A stretch of DNA of 64,000 nucleotides from Arthrinium phaeospermum (GCA_006503535.1 QYRS01000013.1:744001-808000); one strand, 5' to 3'. Shown: positions 14,263-28,400, counted from the first letter of the stretch. The notes: generated by a model from the letters alone, not told the origin. Numbers and translations: made by a program.

Positions 14263-15566
14263 TGTTATGACTTTGCTCTACTAGGAGACAAATGTGCCGC
14301 CCAAGGCTGATATACTCGAGTTGAATAGGTTGTGCAGCTTCTGGCCTCGTTCAGTTGCAGGCCAGTTAATGTACTAGGCGCACAATGTCAAACCGCTGAC
14401 ATGCCCTGCAGACAGTCTGGCGATGACGACAGTAAAAGATGGTATGATGTCGAGGGAGAGGGAGAGAAAGAGACAAAAGAGAGGGGGTTGACGAATGCGA
14501 ACATCAGATGGATGCGAGATGCCGGGTATTATTCTCCAAGATAGAGAGTGGCCAGGACCGGGAAACGGGTGGGCAAATCGGAAGCATGGCCCTTACGCAT
14601 CTCGCAAGGCGTCGTCTAATCTTGCTAGTCGTGGTCACATCTTACGAGGCATTCGCTGGATTGTGTAGCGAGCCTTTAGAACGCATGGCTACGGTATGGC
14701 AACGAAGATCAGGATAGCCCCTGCCGCCTGTCCGTTCCTAGATGCGATGCGAGGGTGCGACTGCCGCTTATTTTCCGGAGCACCTGGGTGGCTGCCCAAT
14801 TATAATAAAGCATCTAAGAGGAAGAGGTGGGCTAGAGATCACAGAGATCCTCTCTACATACCTTCCAGGGGTTCGACGGGCCAATCTGTCGGTTGCGGTA
14901 AGAGCACATGAAAATTTGAGTTTAATTGATGTCAGGTGCATTAGGTACAAATGGGCAAGTGGCAGGCACATACCAAATGAAAAAAGAGAAGGCCTGAACC
15001 GTAACGACAACAAAACTTGGTTCCTTCCTACATGTACATACCTCATATCGAAGACCGTGGTGGCCCAGGGCAGGCTATGTAGGTATGTACCTGGTAGAGA
15101 CGCCTCATGTCGCAAGTGCCCAGCAATGCCATGGCAAGACTCGAGGCTTGTTTCCCCGCGCAATCTTGACTTCAATGGTTTGTGGAGGTGAACCCAATTA
15201 GAACAGCAGCCTTTCTACAGCACGGATCTGGACATACATCCGCCCTCCACTTCTCGATCCAACACAAGGACTGCCCCCCTTTTCAAGATCTGCCACTTTG
15301 GTATGGTCAGATCCTCCAGTCCAGATCTAGATTAAGCCCCATGATACGAAAACGCCAAACCAAACCAAGCTTCTTCTAGACAGTCCCGGCTGCTTATGGG
15401 CTGGTTTAGGACAACCTCTCAACAGCTCATGGCATTGCACACCGAATGATTCACTCCCCCTTCCTCGCAAAATTTGTCCCAAGAAAGGTCGGGCCTTTTG
15501 TGAGCAGGCCAAACCAACTGAAATGTCTACTATTAATAGTATCATATTTGGTGCGGCTGTGTATGT
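14263..15566. other. Intergenic, 1.3 kb
   Basis: No gene is supported. The stretch should contain the promoter of the DUF3712 gene and the 3' end of the flavocytochrome b2 gene, since both neighbours are on the minus strand. Confidence 0.5.
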
Positions 15567-17260
15567 CTATAGCTTGGATTTCGTCCAAAGCCCCATCTTG
15601 TCCAACCCTGCGGCGCCATCGTAGATGTCCCTCTCCACCATTCTGGTGTTGATCTACAGTCGTTCGTCGGATTAGCAACGGTTACAAGTATACGGTATCC
15701 CGAGGCTCAAGACAGAAAGAGAAATGCTCACATGTTGAGGACCAAGCGCGGATATATCCTTTGCCCCCAAGAGCTTCATGCACGTCTCCGTCTCGGCCTT
15801 GAGAACTGTTGTCGATACACAAGTGTCAGTAGATACAAAATGCAGAGACGGTGCAGCATTTTGTTTTCTCGACTTACTCTCGAAGACGCGTTCCACGCCA
15901 GCTTGGCCGCCGGCGCCCAGTCCGAAAAGAGCAGCCCTCCCAATGCCCACTGCCTTGGCCCCTAGACACAGCGCCTTCACAATGTCAGTCCCGCGTTTGA
16001 TGCCCCCGTCCACCCACACTTCGATCTTGTTGAGCACTTCCGGGCAGTACTTGCGGATTTCGAGCAGCGTGTGGATGGCCGGTGGCGCCGTGTCCAGTGC
16101 GCGGCCTCCGTGGTTTGAGAGGATGATGGCCTTCACCTGGGGAGCGTATTGCGCGGCCAAGTAGGCGTCCTCGTGTGTCTGGATACCCTTTAGCACAATC
16201 GGCAGGTCCGTATGCTTCGCCAGCCAGGGCAGTGTGACTTTCCATGTAAGATCCGCGGCAGTACCCCAGAAAAGTTGCTGCCCAACTCCGCCACCGCCCG
16301 GTCGACTAGGTTCGCCTCCTGTCTTTGCCGCTGCTGCTACTGGGGCGGTGTTGACGAAACTGGACTTCTCATCCAGCTCGCGCTTCCCGGGGACAGGAGC
16401 GTCCAGCGTCAAACATATGAGCTTGAACTTGTCTGACATCTTGTTGATCCGGTCCAGCATGGCCTCGCTCTTGGCCCGGTCATTCTGGACATAGAGCTGC
16501 CAGCCAAACATCTGGCCTGGGTTGGCGTCAGAGACGATCTGCTCCGGGGTCATCGAGGCGTTGTTCGAGATGATCTGCAGCGCGCCAAACTTGCTGGCGG
16601 CCCGCGCAATGCCCTGCTCGCCATCAGGGTGGCCTAGCCTCGCCATTGCGGCCGGGGCAACAAACAGCGGCAGGCCTACCTTGGTGCCGAGCAAAGTAGT
16701 GGAAGAGTCGCACGACGTGCAGTCGACGAATACCCTGGGCCTCAAGAGAATGCTGCGGTAAACTAGGCCGTTGTTGGATTTGGACCAAGTGTCATCGCTG
16801 GATGAGTAGTAGTAGGCCCAGGCCCTCTTCGACATCTTCTTTGTGGCCAGTTCTTCGATCTCATTTAGGTTCAGCAGACTCTCCAGTGGAGGGTCTACGT
16901 CGTCCTTCCTCTCCTCCTTGGCCGCCGATTTTGTCGGGTTGACCAACGTCTGAGGGTCGATCTTGCCCAGCTTGGCCTCTGGCTTCAGGTTGTCCTCCAA
17001 TGTCCCAGGGGGGTGGATAGGGTCATATTCTTCCGTGGCATCTCTGCCAGCCAGTTGCAAAATGACCTTGGAGCCTCCCGGATGCGAGGACAAGAAGTCG
17101 GTCACGTCGTACACGTGACCATACAAGACAACCCAACAGCTGTCGGGCGATGTGTGTTTGGCCACTAGAACCCGGTTAGACGGCCTGTCTCGTATCTCTT
17201 CCCATACCCGTTACACGGAATGTTTTGAGACTTACCTTCCTCAGCATTGAAAGTCTTCAT
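15567..17260 (-). CDS. Flavocytochrome b2-type L-lactate (alpha-hydroxy acid) dehydrogenase
   Basis: Four exons (17260-17236, 17164-15878, 15805-15732, 15653-15567) encode 490 aa. An N-terminal cytochrome b5 domain carries the two expected haem-ligand histidines, His36 in HPGG and His59 in DPIHPPG. It is followed by an FMN-dependent alpha-hydroxy acid dehydrogenase barrel. Visible barrel motifs are the FVAPAAM and QIISNNAS strands, LKG near residue 334, the catalytic base His360 in SNHGGR, and the [16 protein letters not shown] phosphate-binding part. The C-terminus ends with the typical [12 protein letters not shown] helix. Yeast Cyb2 oxidises L-lactate to pyruvate and passes electrons to cytochrome c in the intermembrane space. 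This copy starts directly at the b5 domain without a visible mitochondrial presequence. An in-frame extension up to 17386 has no ATG before the chosen one except a Met at 17386. Other 2-hydroxy acids are possible substrates. Confidence 0.9.
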
Positions 17261-17983
17261 CTTGGCTGGCGATTCTTGATGAGAATCAAAGGAGACGCCA
17301 TTGGTGTACACAAGTGGCGCCCTTTTAGAGAGCCGAGTGGGACCTTCGGCAAGCATTAACCCGCAACAACAAACCGGGGTATCCATCGTACCCCATATTC
17401 ATTGCGGGCACTTCACCGATCACTTGGCTCGCGCTCCTCGGAACCAATTGCACAATTCGTATCGTCTAGGAAGTTCACGTATATTCCTTAATATATCTTG
17501 CTTACACCCTCGAATCTGAATCTGGTTCTGGTTAAGTTCTCAGAAAAAGGAGTTTATACTGATAAAATCGTTTAAATCTTATTATCGAAGTCCGGAAAGA
17601 ACTTCAAGTCTGCATTTTATTCCGAGGAGTGCGAGTTGGTAGGACGGAGATGATAATACCTGGCTAGAATGGGTAGCACAGCAATTGAACTGCCCGGAAG
17701 TCTAATGGAGCGCAATTCTGATCCATTCGCAAATGATCTCTCGAGTGGCCAGGTTGCCAGATTATCGCGGCAAACCCCGACTATGCTAAAGTGTCGGCTA
17801 CAAGGACATACATTAATCTTGAATGTCACCCATTCAGGGTTGATACTCAAAGTGCCACGGTGCAAGTGATTTCTTGCGGGCGAGCAAAACCATTTCCTGC
17901 TTCTTCCATGCCGCCCAACCTGCCCTTTTCATGACAGAAAAACGCCCGTAGGATCGTCCACCGAGCCTCAAGTGAAGACAGCC
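17261..17983. other. Intergenic, 0.7 kb
   Basis: This is the promoter side of the flavocytochrome b2 gene and the 3' flank of the Lys/Arg-rich gene. Part of 17261-17386 stays open in frame with flavocytochrome b2 exon 1 and could encode a longer N-terminus. Nothing else is recognised. Confidence 0.45.
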
Positions 17984-19033
17984 CTAGGATCGGGTCTGCT
18001 TCTCTCGGCCAGTTGGCCGGGTGGGTGAAGAGGGCGCCGAGGGCTCAGGGACAGCGCTCTCGTCTCCCCTCTGAAACTTTTGGATGCTGGACGGAGGTAA
18101 GATTGGAGGTGGGATGGGGGTTGTGGATTTTCCGATCCACTTGGGGTAGCGACGCCGCTTCCTTTTCATTCCCGAACTTGCTGGCAGGAGATCATCTTCC
18201 TTCTGAAGAGTATCATCATGTCCCTCGGCGCCTTCGGGCGTGGTAGGACGCGGGGCGTAGCTCGTAAAGGACAGGGGTGCGACAGGACCTGGGGCTCTGA
18301 TGTATGTGCGCCCACGGCCAAGTCCTGGTTCGGTGGTTCTCGGTGGCGGGATGGGGACAGGAGAGGTCGTCGGTGCTGTGAAAGAAGATCTGCGCGCGAG
18401 GCTTAACCATTTTTCTTGGACTGTTTCCTCGGCGGGGGTCGATGGCTGCTTCTTAAGTACCGACGTGGACGGATGTGAAGAGTCATTTCCGCTGTCCTGC
18501 TCAGAGTCGGAGACATCTGTTGATTCCGAGCCCGAAGTTGTGCTAGCTTCAGGTTCGGTTGCCGAGGCATCTTGAATTCGCTCGAGATCCTGGAGATAAG
18601 ACTGGGCTACCGAAAGAAAGGCCTGCAGGGATCTGGAATCTACTCGGAGTGACTTGCTTGGAATTGCGTGATTCGCTCCTTCAAGATGCTCGTCCAACAA
18701 GTGCAGATGCTTTCGACATCGCTTCTCCCAGTGCCTCTGCTTTTTTGAATCACTGCTGTCGGGAGGGAGGGCGCTTCTCAGTTGATCTCCTCTGCTGATT
18801 AGATCTTGCATCGTCCGCTTTAGATTGCCATAGTCGAGGCTTGAACTGCCCTGGGCCGCCTTGGCTTGCTCTTCATTGTCGCTCGCCACGTCGTGCTTTG
18901 GCTGCTTCTTCGACCGCTTCTTCGGCCGCTCTCGCGCGTTGGATTTATTTGATCGCTTCTTGGTCGCAGCTCCATCCTAGGAAACTGCACGCCTTTCTGC
19001 GCCCTTGGTAGATCCTCGCTTTCGCTTCCCCAT
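17984..19033 (-). CDS. Lys/Arg-rich hypothetical protein, split by an in-frame TAG
   Basis: A single reading frame runs from ATG at 19033 to the stop at 17984. It is interrupted once, at codon 19, by TAG (18979-18977). Without the stop the product would be 349 aa. The basic character continues across the break: KRKRG and AERRA before it, TKKRSNKSNARERPKKRSKK after it. This suggests one nuclear-localised protein rather than two genes. Downstream there is a helical segment (RTMQDLISRGDQLRSAL to LQDLERIQDAS), an acidic Ser/Asp/Glu stretch, and a Pro-rich half with a second basic patch (MKRKRRRYPKW). The first ATG after the TAG lies inside the helical segment, so downstream initiation would lose the basic region. 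No family was recognised. The stop may be a nonsense allele, a sequence error, or hidden by an unrecognised intron, though no good donor lies nearby. Confidence 0.5.
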
Positions 19034-21633
19034 CCTGCTCAGAAAAGCCTTGGGTGGTGATGGAGGAGGTGGCGGTGGTTCATCCCAGTTGGTTAAGTGA
19101 TCTTGCTGAGAAGCGGACGTAGACTGCTGAAAAAAAGTGCGGCGGCAGAGGTTAATAGCCACATTCGCCTGAACTTGGTAGTTCAAGGCCGAAGGCGGAT
19201 TGGCTCATTCACGAAAAGTACGTGAACTGCAAGTAAAATAGTGAACTCTCACTACCTACACAGGGCTCAGGGCTTCACATCACGTTGCTTTCACTTCTAC
19301 CTGACCTTACCTAGGCCCACGCTTTGGGATCAGTTTTGACCTGGTGCATGTACCCAAGTACTTCTTCTGCACCTTCCTCAAGTACGCAAGGTTCCTAGCA
19401 ATGGTTTAACAGCTCATGTTTTCTCCAAGAATCAATTGGAACTTCAGGCATACGTACACGCTGACTATCGATAGCATAGGGAGTTTCTATACAGAAAAAG
19501 AAGAAGAAGGTTCTGTCTGATATCTACACCCGACACGAGTATGCGATGGCGCATCTGATCAAGCCGGAGTTCGTGCTCCTCCGGTGCCATAATAATAGTC
19601 GGGTCGGACATTACTGACTATGCTCTACGTAGTGCCCGACAGGTCTATGTAATCGTAGGATGCTACCTAACAAATCTCAGGAACATGTGGAAGGCTCCAT
19701 CATGGGCACACCGCCGCTGATGCCATCCATCACCAAGCTATTACTAAAGATCGACGGGACGGAGTGAGCAGTTTGAGCGGGCTTGGCGGGAAGGCTCGGT
19801 AGCAGCCGGCTCGCGGTCCGAATTAGAGGCAGAGATAAGCAGGAAAATGACGGAATAGCCCCGTGTGTTGTTTTGTTGCCTCCCTCTCTCTTTCTCGCTC
19901 TTTCGTTCTCCAATCTCCGACCTGGGTTCCTGAAGCAATTCAAGGCATATGGAATTCAGCATTGGGGACAATTCGGTCCGCTAACAGGGTGTGATAATTT
20001 AATCAGAGTTGTTTCTAGAAGCAGGATCATCTAAACCTTGAAACTGAATTCGATTGGTTTCCATCGCCATTTTCTTCCACGCCTACAGAATGGCTAATGA
20101 CGTGAACTCTGCGGAGGTCCACGGCTGGACCCTGCAGCTTAGAATGCTCCGACAAATTCCTCGCCGCCAGCAACCAACGACCGAAGGGGGGGTTTGGGTG
20201 GGTTGCATGCAGTGTCCCCCACGCCTGCGCTCGACGGACGGACAGAAACCGTATGTAATCTTCTGATGCCGAGGACTTCTAGTTACCGTATTGTTTTGGG
20301 AGGGTTCATTACGGTATCACAGTACCTATCGAAGTTTTGCACGAGTAATTTGGAGCTTGAAAACTCTACTGACCTGGAAAATTCGCATCATTGGCAAATG
20401 TTCACATAATGAAGGAGGACAACGGAACGTGGAGCATGACCTGATTCGGCCAAGGGCGCAATCGAACTGTTGAAGCTTAAAAACTACGTGTAGTGTAGCC
20501 GCCTAGCCTGGTATGAGGTAATATGCCATTTTTAGCTTATGATCCCAATGTTTCGACTTCGTACGAATCTAGGCGATTGGCGAATGGGTGTCGAGGTGTC
20601 TTGCGGGCCGGTCATTCATTAAACCTACCTACATACTACTGTACTACAAATCCACCGAGTCCGTCCTTCAATGTGCCTTGTAAGTAAGTATCTGTCCATG
20701 CAGATAGGTACTGTAGGTTCAAAATGCCGACAAACCGGACCAAGGTGGGCAAGGATATTTGAACTTCAAAGTCCACCTCCAAACAGTTCTTCTGCATGGT
20801 TCACTTGGTGACCCGTTCGCGTAGCTAATGTGATATGTACTTCTGACTTACTTTCAACAGACAGCTTAAGCCCACGCTTCATTGATATCGCCTCGACCGC
20901 CATACCATCACAATCGTCATTCTGCTGATTATACAGGCCCTGGCCCCACCGACACCGATTGCATCGACTCTGTTGTCTGTCTTGCTACTTCGGCTGTATC
21001 GCGCGTGTGGTGCGACGGCCTGCCCCGGACAGCTTACAGGGTACACACGCCATACCATACCATACCATACTACTACATATGTACATGGAGGCTGTATGTG
21101 CTGTGCTGACTGACACACGTACAAAGTACATACATACCTAATCTACGTACGGCACGGCATAGAGTAACACCCGCCTCGATTTGATCAATCAATCTCTCCG
21201 GTCGCTGTATCCCGCCCGCCGTTATCGATAATCGCCGTCGTGGGTCTTGCAGTGTCGCAAGGAAGATAGCTCCAAAATATTACCGCTCACCCCACCATCG
21301 TCACCACCGCCAGGCAATATCTCCCCAGCTCAAACGGCCGATCGAGACTCCATTACTCTCTGCCTATTCTCCTTGTCACAGCCCAGCACCCAAAACCTGA
21401 ACTTGTTTAAAGAGGTCCCACGATACTTGCAAAAAGTCTGCGCATACCTGGCTGCCCACTACTTGCATTGGTGGAGCTTCCTGTCCCTTAAAAATTCCCG
21501 CCCGCCCACGAAAGACCAAAGGCAAAAATAAATAAACCATCTACCTACCTACCGCCCATCGTCAAACCTACCTGCCCACCTACCGCCCACCATCACTGCG
21601 CTCAACATACACACCCACTTCACACCCAACACC
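19034..21633. other. Intergenic, 2.6 kb
   Basis: Divergent spacer between the Lys/Arg-rich gene (-) and 6-phosphogluconolactonase (+). The reading frame of the Lys/Arg-rich gene stays open to about 19200 but without an ATG. Near 21050 there is a short (CATAC)n-like repeat. The last 90 nt before 21634 are C/A-rich TACC/ACCC sequence, a usual fungal 5' leader. No gene is recognised. Confidence 0.45.
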
Positions 21634-22419
21634 ATGCCCGGCAAACAACCCAGCCTATTCGCCTTCCCCGGCCTGGACGAGCTGGCACCAGCCCTGCGCT
21701 CTTATGTCATATCCTGCCAGAACGCCGGCTTGACTCGCCACGGTGCCTTCAAGGTTGGTGTTTCCGGTGGTTCCCTGCCCAAGGTGCTCGCCAAGGCCCT
21801 GCTAGCACCCGCCACCTCCGACGAAGACAAAGTCCAATTCGACAAGTGGGAGATCTTTTTCGCCGACGAGCGCGCCGTGCCGCTGGATCATGAAGACAGC
21901 AACTACTGTTTACTAAAGAAGGAGCTGCTCGACAAGATCCCCGCCAACCTGGGCCAACCTACCGTCCATCCTATCGATACGGAACACCTGAACGACACCC
22001 AGGAGTTGGCCGACCAGTATGAGCAGCTGCTCGTCCGCTCCTTCGCGAGCCGCGACTCGGTCAAGCTGCCCATCTTCGACCTGCTCCTCCTGGGCAGCGG
22101 ACCCGACGGCCACACATGCAGCCTGTTCCCCGGCCACCCGCTTCTCCGTGAGACGAGCGCCTGGGTCGCGCCGATTGAGGACTCACCTAAGCCGCCGCCG
22201 AAGCGAATTACCCTGACGCTGCCAGTTGTCACACACTCGGTAAAGGTCGCATTCGTCGCCACGGGCGGCGGCAAGAAGGAAGTCATGAAGGAGATTTTTG
22301 AGCAAGGCAACGGCCTGCCCTGCGCATTGGTCAACGAGGCCACCGGAGAGCGCTGCAGCTGGTTCGTCGACAACCCGGCCGTAGAGGGCGTCAGCTACCC
22401 TCGACGTGGATTCCTGTGA
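21634..22419 (+). CDS. 6-phosphogluconolactonase (SOL family)
   Basis: This intronless gene of 261 aa has the usual length of the family. It hydrolyses 6-phospho-D-glucono-1,5-lactone to 6-phosphogluconate, the second step of the oxidative pentose phosphate pathway, in the cytosol. Visible signatures are the substrate-binding GVSGGSLPK at about 42-50, FFADERAVPLDHEDSNY at about 75-91, and the family motif GSGPDGHTCSLFPGH at about 154-168. The ATG at 21634 has an A/C-rich context (CAACACCATG) and is the only sensible start. Codon usage is strongly C-ending, as expected for a well-expressed gene. It converges on the MFS gene downstream. Confidence 0.95.
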   Translation: MPGKQPSLFAFPGLDELAPALRSYVISCQNAGLTRHGAFKVGVSGGSLPKVLAKALLAPATSDEDKVQFDKWEIFFADERAVPLDHEDSNYCLLKKELLDKIPANLGQPTVHPIDTEHLNDTQELADQYEQLLVRSFASRDSVKLPIFDLLLLGSGPDGHTCSLFPGHPLLRETSAWVAPIEDSPKPPPKRITLTLPVVTHSVKVAFVATGGGKKEVMKEIFEQGNGLPCALVNEATGERCSWFVDNPAVEGVSYPRRGFL

Positions 22420-25400
22420 ATCCATCGAAGCGCTCTCTAGATTGTGTTACAAAACACTCGCCGCGTCTTGGCAAATGATGCTTCTTGTTGTTGTATATCA
22501 GCATCACGGCGGTTTCATTCGGTCGTTGACGAGATACATCCTCTGGGGGGTAGTGCAGATACCCGTGTCGACCTCACAATGCCGGCACACCTGCATCGGA
22601 GCAAAATCTCACTATTGGAATTGCTCTGGGTTGACTAAGCTCGAGCTTCATAGTGTTGCTCGCGATAGTTGGCTTTCACACCCCCCGGTGCATGGATCCT
22701 AAACTTTCTTTTGGTTTTCCCCGGTTGAAGATCACGGCGGTGGCTGTGATCTTTACTTTAGACGGCAAATCAGGACGCATGCGGCAATGGTCTGGACTGA
22801 TTGGTTTTACTTAGCATCTACGGAGACGTTGGCATGGCCTTATGATATCATGATAGAAATAAAGAAAGCTTCACCCCCATGGTATGGTGCCGCAAGTTGC
22901 ACGAACTGAACTGAGCATCGCAGCGGTCGACAAAACCCGGTTGCCTTTTTCTGATGTGAGATGTTGGAGGGGCTCCCCTTTTATTTGAATGACATGATGC
23001 ACCGTATCGACTAATATAGGTCGGGAATTCTACATTTAGCTCTAAAAGAACATGTATTCAATAGAGATAGATATACTTCGATGGCAGGAGGCTGAAGAAA
23101 AGTCGCGTCTTTGGAATGACAACAAGAAGTAACGCTGCATGATAGCCATAATGTACAGCACGGCGGTTCCCCTTTCCACGGAACTGCCCGAATTACCCCT
23201 TCCCTCACCGGTCCAATTTCTTCTCGCGAATGAAGGAGGTAGAGACGAGACACAGGCACGCCAGCAGGGCGATTGGCAGAAACGCCCACGCGGTCGCCAC
23301 GGCGTAGCAGTCGCGGACGGTCGCGGCGACGGGCGGTGGCAGGGTCCAGATGTAGTCGAGGCTCTGGCGCACGTGGGCCTCGATCTCGGCGGCGCGGCCG
23401 CCGTCGCGCAGCCGCGCAGCCAGCTCCGTGCGCAGGACCTGCTGCAGCACCGCCGTCGACAGGCTGATGCCGAGGGTGGTGCCGAGCGAGCGGAAGAGGT
23501 AGGAGCAGGCCACGGCCATGGCCATGTCCTCGGGGGCGCAGTTGGCGATGATGGCGATGAGGGTCGTGGTGATGGCTGCGGCGCGGGAGGGATTCTTGTT
23601 AGTATGGATATTTACATGCAGGTCGTTACTCTATCTCTTTGGCGAGCATATTGGAGAAAAGGGAGAAAAGGAGAGGGCTGAGAACTACTCACATATACTT
23701 GCTCCTAGCATCATGAACGCCATGCCAATAACGACGCCGACCACGGACTTGGTCAGAGTCCCCACGAATAGGACCAAGGGTATGATACTGAGAAGCAGGA
23801 TGGTGAACCCCGTGAGCGTCAGCCCATAGTACTTGCCCGTCTTCCTCATCACGAGCCCGCCGCCGAGCGAGCCCGCCAGCCCCAGCACGGTGCTGGGGAC
23901 GAACATGAGGCCGGACTGCGTGGCCGTGAGGGCCATGGCCGCCTGGTAGAACATGGCGATGAAGAAGAAGACGCCCATCTGGGCCGCGACGCCGAAGAAG
24001 TTGGACCCGTACGCGGCCAGCAGCGGCGGGTGCAGGATGACGTGGCCGGGCGCGAAGGGGTCCGTCGCGACCTTGACCTCGATCAGGACGAAGACGGCGA
24101 AGAGGACGGGCGTCAGCGCGAGCGGCACCACGGTGACGGGCCGGCCCCACCCTCGTTGGCGCCGTTGTCGAGGCCGAAGAGCAGCACAAAGGCCGCGGCG
24201 GACAGGGCGAAGGCGCCCAGGAAGTCGATGCGCCGGAGCTTCTGCCGCCAGTGCTGCCTCGCGTCGTCCGCGTCGGGCCGCGACGGCAGCACGGTGAACA
24301 CGGCGGCCCACGCCAGGATCGCGATGGGGAACTGGCCCGCGAAGGCCCAGCGCCAGCCGATCGAGTCGGCCAGGAGCCCGCCGATGGGGCCGCCCGAGGC
24401 GATGCCCGCCCCGAAGACGATGTTGATGTAGCCCTGCCACATGCCACGGTCCCGCAGCGACACTAGATCGGTCACTAGGATCGAGACGACGGCGTTCATG
24501 CCGCCGCCGCCCATGCCCGCCACCCCGCGGGCGATGCACTGCAACCCGCTCGGTCAGCTGCCTGATTTCGGCCTTTCTGGAATGCACAGCATATAGAGCA
24601 GGTCAGCGCTGACTTACTAGTTGCACGATATCTTGAGCGAGGCCGCATCCCAGACAGCCAATCCCGAAGACGGAGTAGGCGAAGAGCAGACATTCCTGTA
24701 GGTTCAATGGTGAGCACAAGGTCTGAAATCACGTACAGTATGGGACACGGAATTGGTTACCTTTCGGCCGAAGATGTCACTTAGACGACCGTAAAGGGGC
24801 TGGAACGTGGTGAGAGTGAGGAAATACCTGTTTCGTGGGTCAATATCTCGTCCCGAGCACCCCTTTCCGTCGATTATGCACTTACGAGGTTGCGATCCAG
24901 CTGGTGTTGTTCAAAGCATTCAAGTCGCTGCCCATCTTGCCGTACGTCGCAATTGTAAGGGTTTGATCCATGGCCACAAGAAACAACTAGCAGTATTCAT
25001 TTGTCTTGGATTAGGTTTCTTTTCTCGGTGTTGGTGTTATTTGGACTACGGTCCGATCGTCAACTTACGCCTATCGCCAGGGCCGGGAGCAGCTGGGCCA
25101 TGTTCACTTTGATCTTCGGCTCGTCGTCACGGATGCCATTGACATTGCCGCCGTTGGCCGGCGCCGGGTCCGCAGTATCGCGGCTAAAGGTGCCATGGCT
25201 GCCGTTGGTTTTGGAGACGCATGCTGCTGGTGTCGCATCGCCCTGCTCGGGAGGAGCGGCCGGGCCTAGCAACGGCGCGGTCTCGGACGCTGTGTCGGTG
25301 ACACCCCGTGAGACGACCTCTTCTTCAACCGCCATAATGAGTTTTCCGGGATGTGACGCTACAGGGCGGGAACCAACAAGCACAAGCACGTCGGACGGTG

Positions 25401-28400
25401 TCAATGGCAAGTACTAGGTAGGTAATACTGGCCGGCTGCTACGTGCTCTTTGTGGCAATTGACGAGAACCTCATCCCTCGAGAGATTTCATCCCTTGAGA
25501 GCATATGAGCGATTTCGGGCCAAGTCGCACAGGTCCGACGCCGGGTGTAGCATCGATATGCTTCCCCGCCACAGCGCGCATCATTGATAACGGCTGCACG
25601 CGGGCCAGCCGCCGACGGGAACCTTGCCAGTTTGCTGTGACGGCGACTACCTTCCTCAATGTGCAGTCACGAATGCTGTTGTTGCTATAGTTCCTATATA
25701 TACATATACCTCATAGTCTTGATACAGAGGTATACGAAGCTGTATTCGCTCGCAACATCGTTCCAAGGTGAGACGACTATACTCTTTTGCTGGGTGAGTG
25801 AGACTCGCCTCTGGCGGAGCCTCTTTGATGATTGGACGGACGGCATACGGGCCAATCGCATTGTGTGCAAAAAAAAGTACAGACTGCCAAGTGCCCAACT
25901 TTTCCATCCTATCTATCCCTGTCCTCATCCCGTTCCATCCGAAAAAGAAGAAGAAAACAAAGCCAAATTCATCCTGGCTAATGACAGGGCTTGTCAACTG
26001 AACTTTGGGTATGATATTGCATTTGGGAATTTCAAATCATTAATTGTGTACGTGTATGAACGTCCAATGACCACGGCTTGTTCATTTACTGGCTACATCT
26101 AGGTAGCACACGCAGGCCAGCAGGCCAGCAGGTATATGACTGAGGCGCTCGATCGGAGTTGGAGCCAAATTTGACCAGCATCACATGTACGTAGCACTGC
26201 CTGCATGCGTCGATGCCCACATGGTGATTTCCGATCGTGCCGGCTCGTCGCATTGCTAAGCACGCCAGCTTCCATTGCCAGTGCGTCTCCCGCTTCCCCA
26301 CCGATTGCGGGATCAGGCCAACTATCATGTCAACTGGAGTGGTGAATGTATATGCATTATCAAGAAGAAAGAATGGGAAAAGAAGAAGAGAGATGGACAA
26401 GAGAATAGAGTATAGATTCCCATCATGGGAACTACCGTAGAAGGCTTCGAAGAAGCTTCGCGGCCTTCCGTGAGCGAAAAGAGGGATCAGAACGAAACAA
26501 CGGTTCATACACTAGACAACGCCCAGCTCGGAATTCGCAACCACATACCTTTCGTAGAGCCCCAGGTGGAGCGGAAAACGTTGATTGCATGATACAACCC
26601 ACAACTGGCCAGGTTTCGCATCGGACCCAGTGGGCTTGGGCTTACTATCGCAGCGTTGCTTAGCATCCAGGGAGCCAGGCTGCCAGGCCAGAAGCTGCCT
26701 GGGTCTGCCTGCATCATCGAGGCTGGACAAACTTGACATATGGATTGACAAAAATAGGCGGGGACAGGGTCCTGGTTGGAGTTTGGAACGCGCACTCCGT
26801 CCAGTCGAGCCGCGACAGCTTACAGAATCTTGGCAGTCGTGGGCCAGCCATTGGCGGGCAGGGTCTGATGATCCCCAGGATCTTCGCTTCAGAGCAAACC
26901 AGCCAAGCGTGCCAGCTCGTCAAAAGTGACGATGCATTGTCACATTGGCCGCCCCCTGTCAACGTGCAATCGCAATTCCCCCTTCCCGGCCTTACGCTAG
27001 CAGGGCTAGAAAGCCTTGCAGCAGGCCTTCTCAGTCGCCTACTGGCCTACACAACTACAGACCCTGGGTGTGGCTGGCGCCCTCTTCTCACCCCCTCCTT
27101 GCCGATGACCGTTATTGTTATTGTCTCATTCCAGCAGCCTGGAAAGACTAATGACAATAAAATCTCCTTCCCGTTACAATGCGAAGATATTTTGCAAACT
27201 CTGAGACGATATATCTACGAAAACCTTTCCATATGATCATCCGTTCATCATCTTGCCAAATACAAAACCACAAGAGGAAGAAGAACAATATAATAAACAT
27301 CTACCTACATGACTCAGACGTGGACGTACATATGACAGTACCTACTGCATGCGTGTAGTTCTCTACTGTATATCCTCCGCATACTAGTTCTGGGTTGACG
27401 CGACTCTCTCTCCCTGTCAGGCTCAATTTAAACTTTGCCGTCGGGTCGCGTCTCTTGAGATATTCTAGGGTTGTTTCAGATCATCTAGGGGGTGGGAGCT
27501 TTGACTGGCCCGGAAGTGCTTCTGATGACGGACCCGGGAACTATTCACCTTGTATTCGCATATCTCGCAGAACTCCGGATCCCTGTTGCAGTGAGCACGA
27601 TTCTCCACCACTCCTCCCACTTAACGATCCAGTTCTGCCCAGTCGTCACCGGTACCTGCATTAGCCCGGGCAGAACGGGCTCCCTCCAAAGGAAAAGCTG
27701 GACACTTCTGGGCCGTGGCAAGCAGGGTTCTGGCGGCCGCGGGTGTATGAGGACGTGAACATCCAACACATCGGCTACTTTATTTATTCTTTACAGCGGG
27801 ACCTGTGCTACCTCTCTTCTTTCCTGCGGAGAAGACATTGCAGGATCAGCATGAACGTCTAAGGGCCGGACTGGGAACTACGCAACCAACTTCGCCTCCT
27901 TCATGCCTGTCTACTTCAGACGAACGCTCTACTTGTATAATGGATACAACTTCGCTCCAGACCCCTAGAACGGGGCGCTCTCGCTTCTCCAAAGCACTGC
28001 CAGCCCCTCCCCCCGGTCTGCCCGACGCCGGCTTAAATATATCAAACACAGCATCACCACCACCGCCAGGCCCCTTCAAAATCCCTCGCAAGCCACCGTC
28101 GTTATCGCATATCACTTCACCCACAGCAGCTTTCCCTCCCCGAAAGAGCAGTGTAGGTGCCCGGCTCAACCTGGCAAAGGTCGTCACCCCTCCATTGCCG
28201 GCGCTCCCACCTCTGCAGAAGGAACTTCCAACTACCCCCAAGAAGATGAACGCCATTCCCCGGAAGGCCGTTGGCCAGCCGCCGGCAGTAGCAGCAGCAG
28301 CGCCGGAGCTTGCGTCGCAGGGGAAGGATGCGTCTACTCCCAGGAAACTGAAACGCATGTCGTCCATCTCGAGTATACTGTCTGCATACTCCAGCGCATC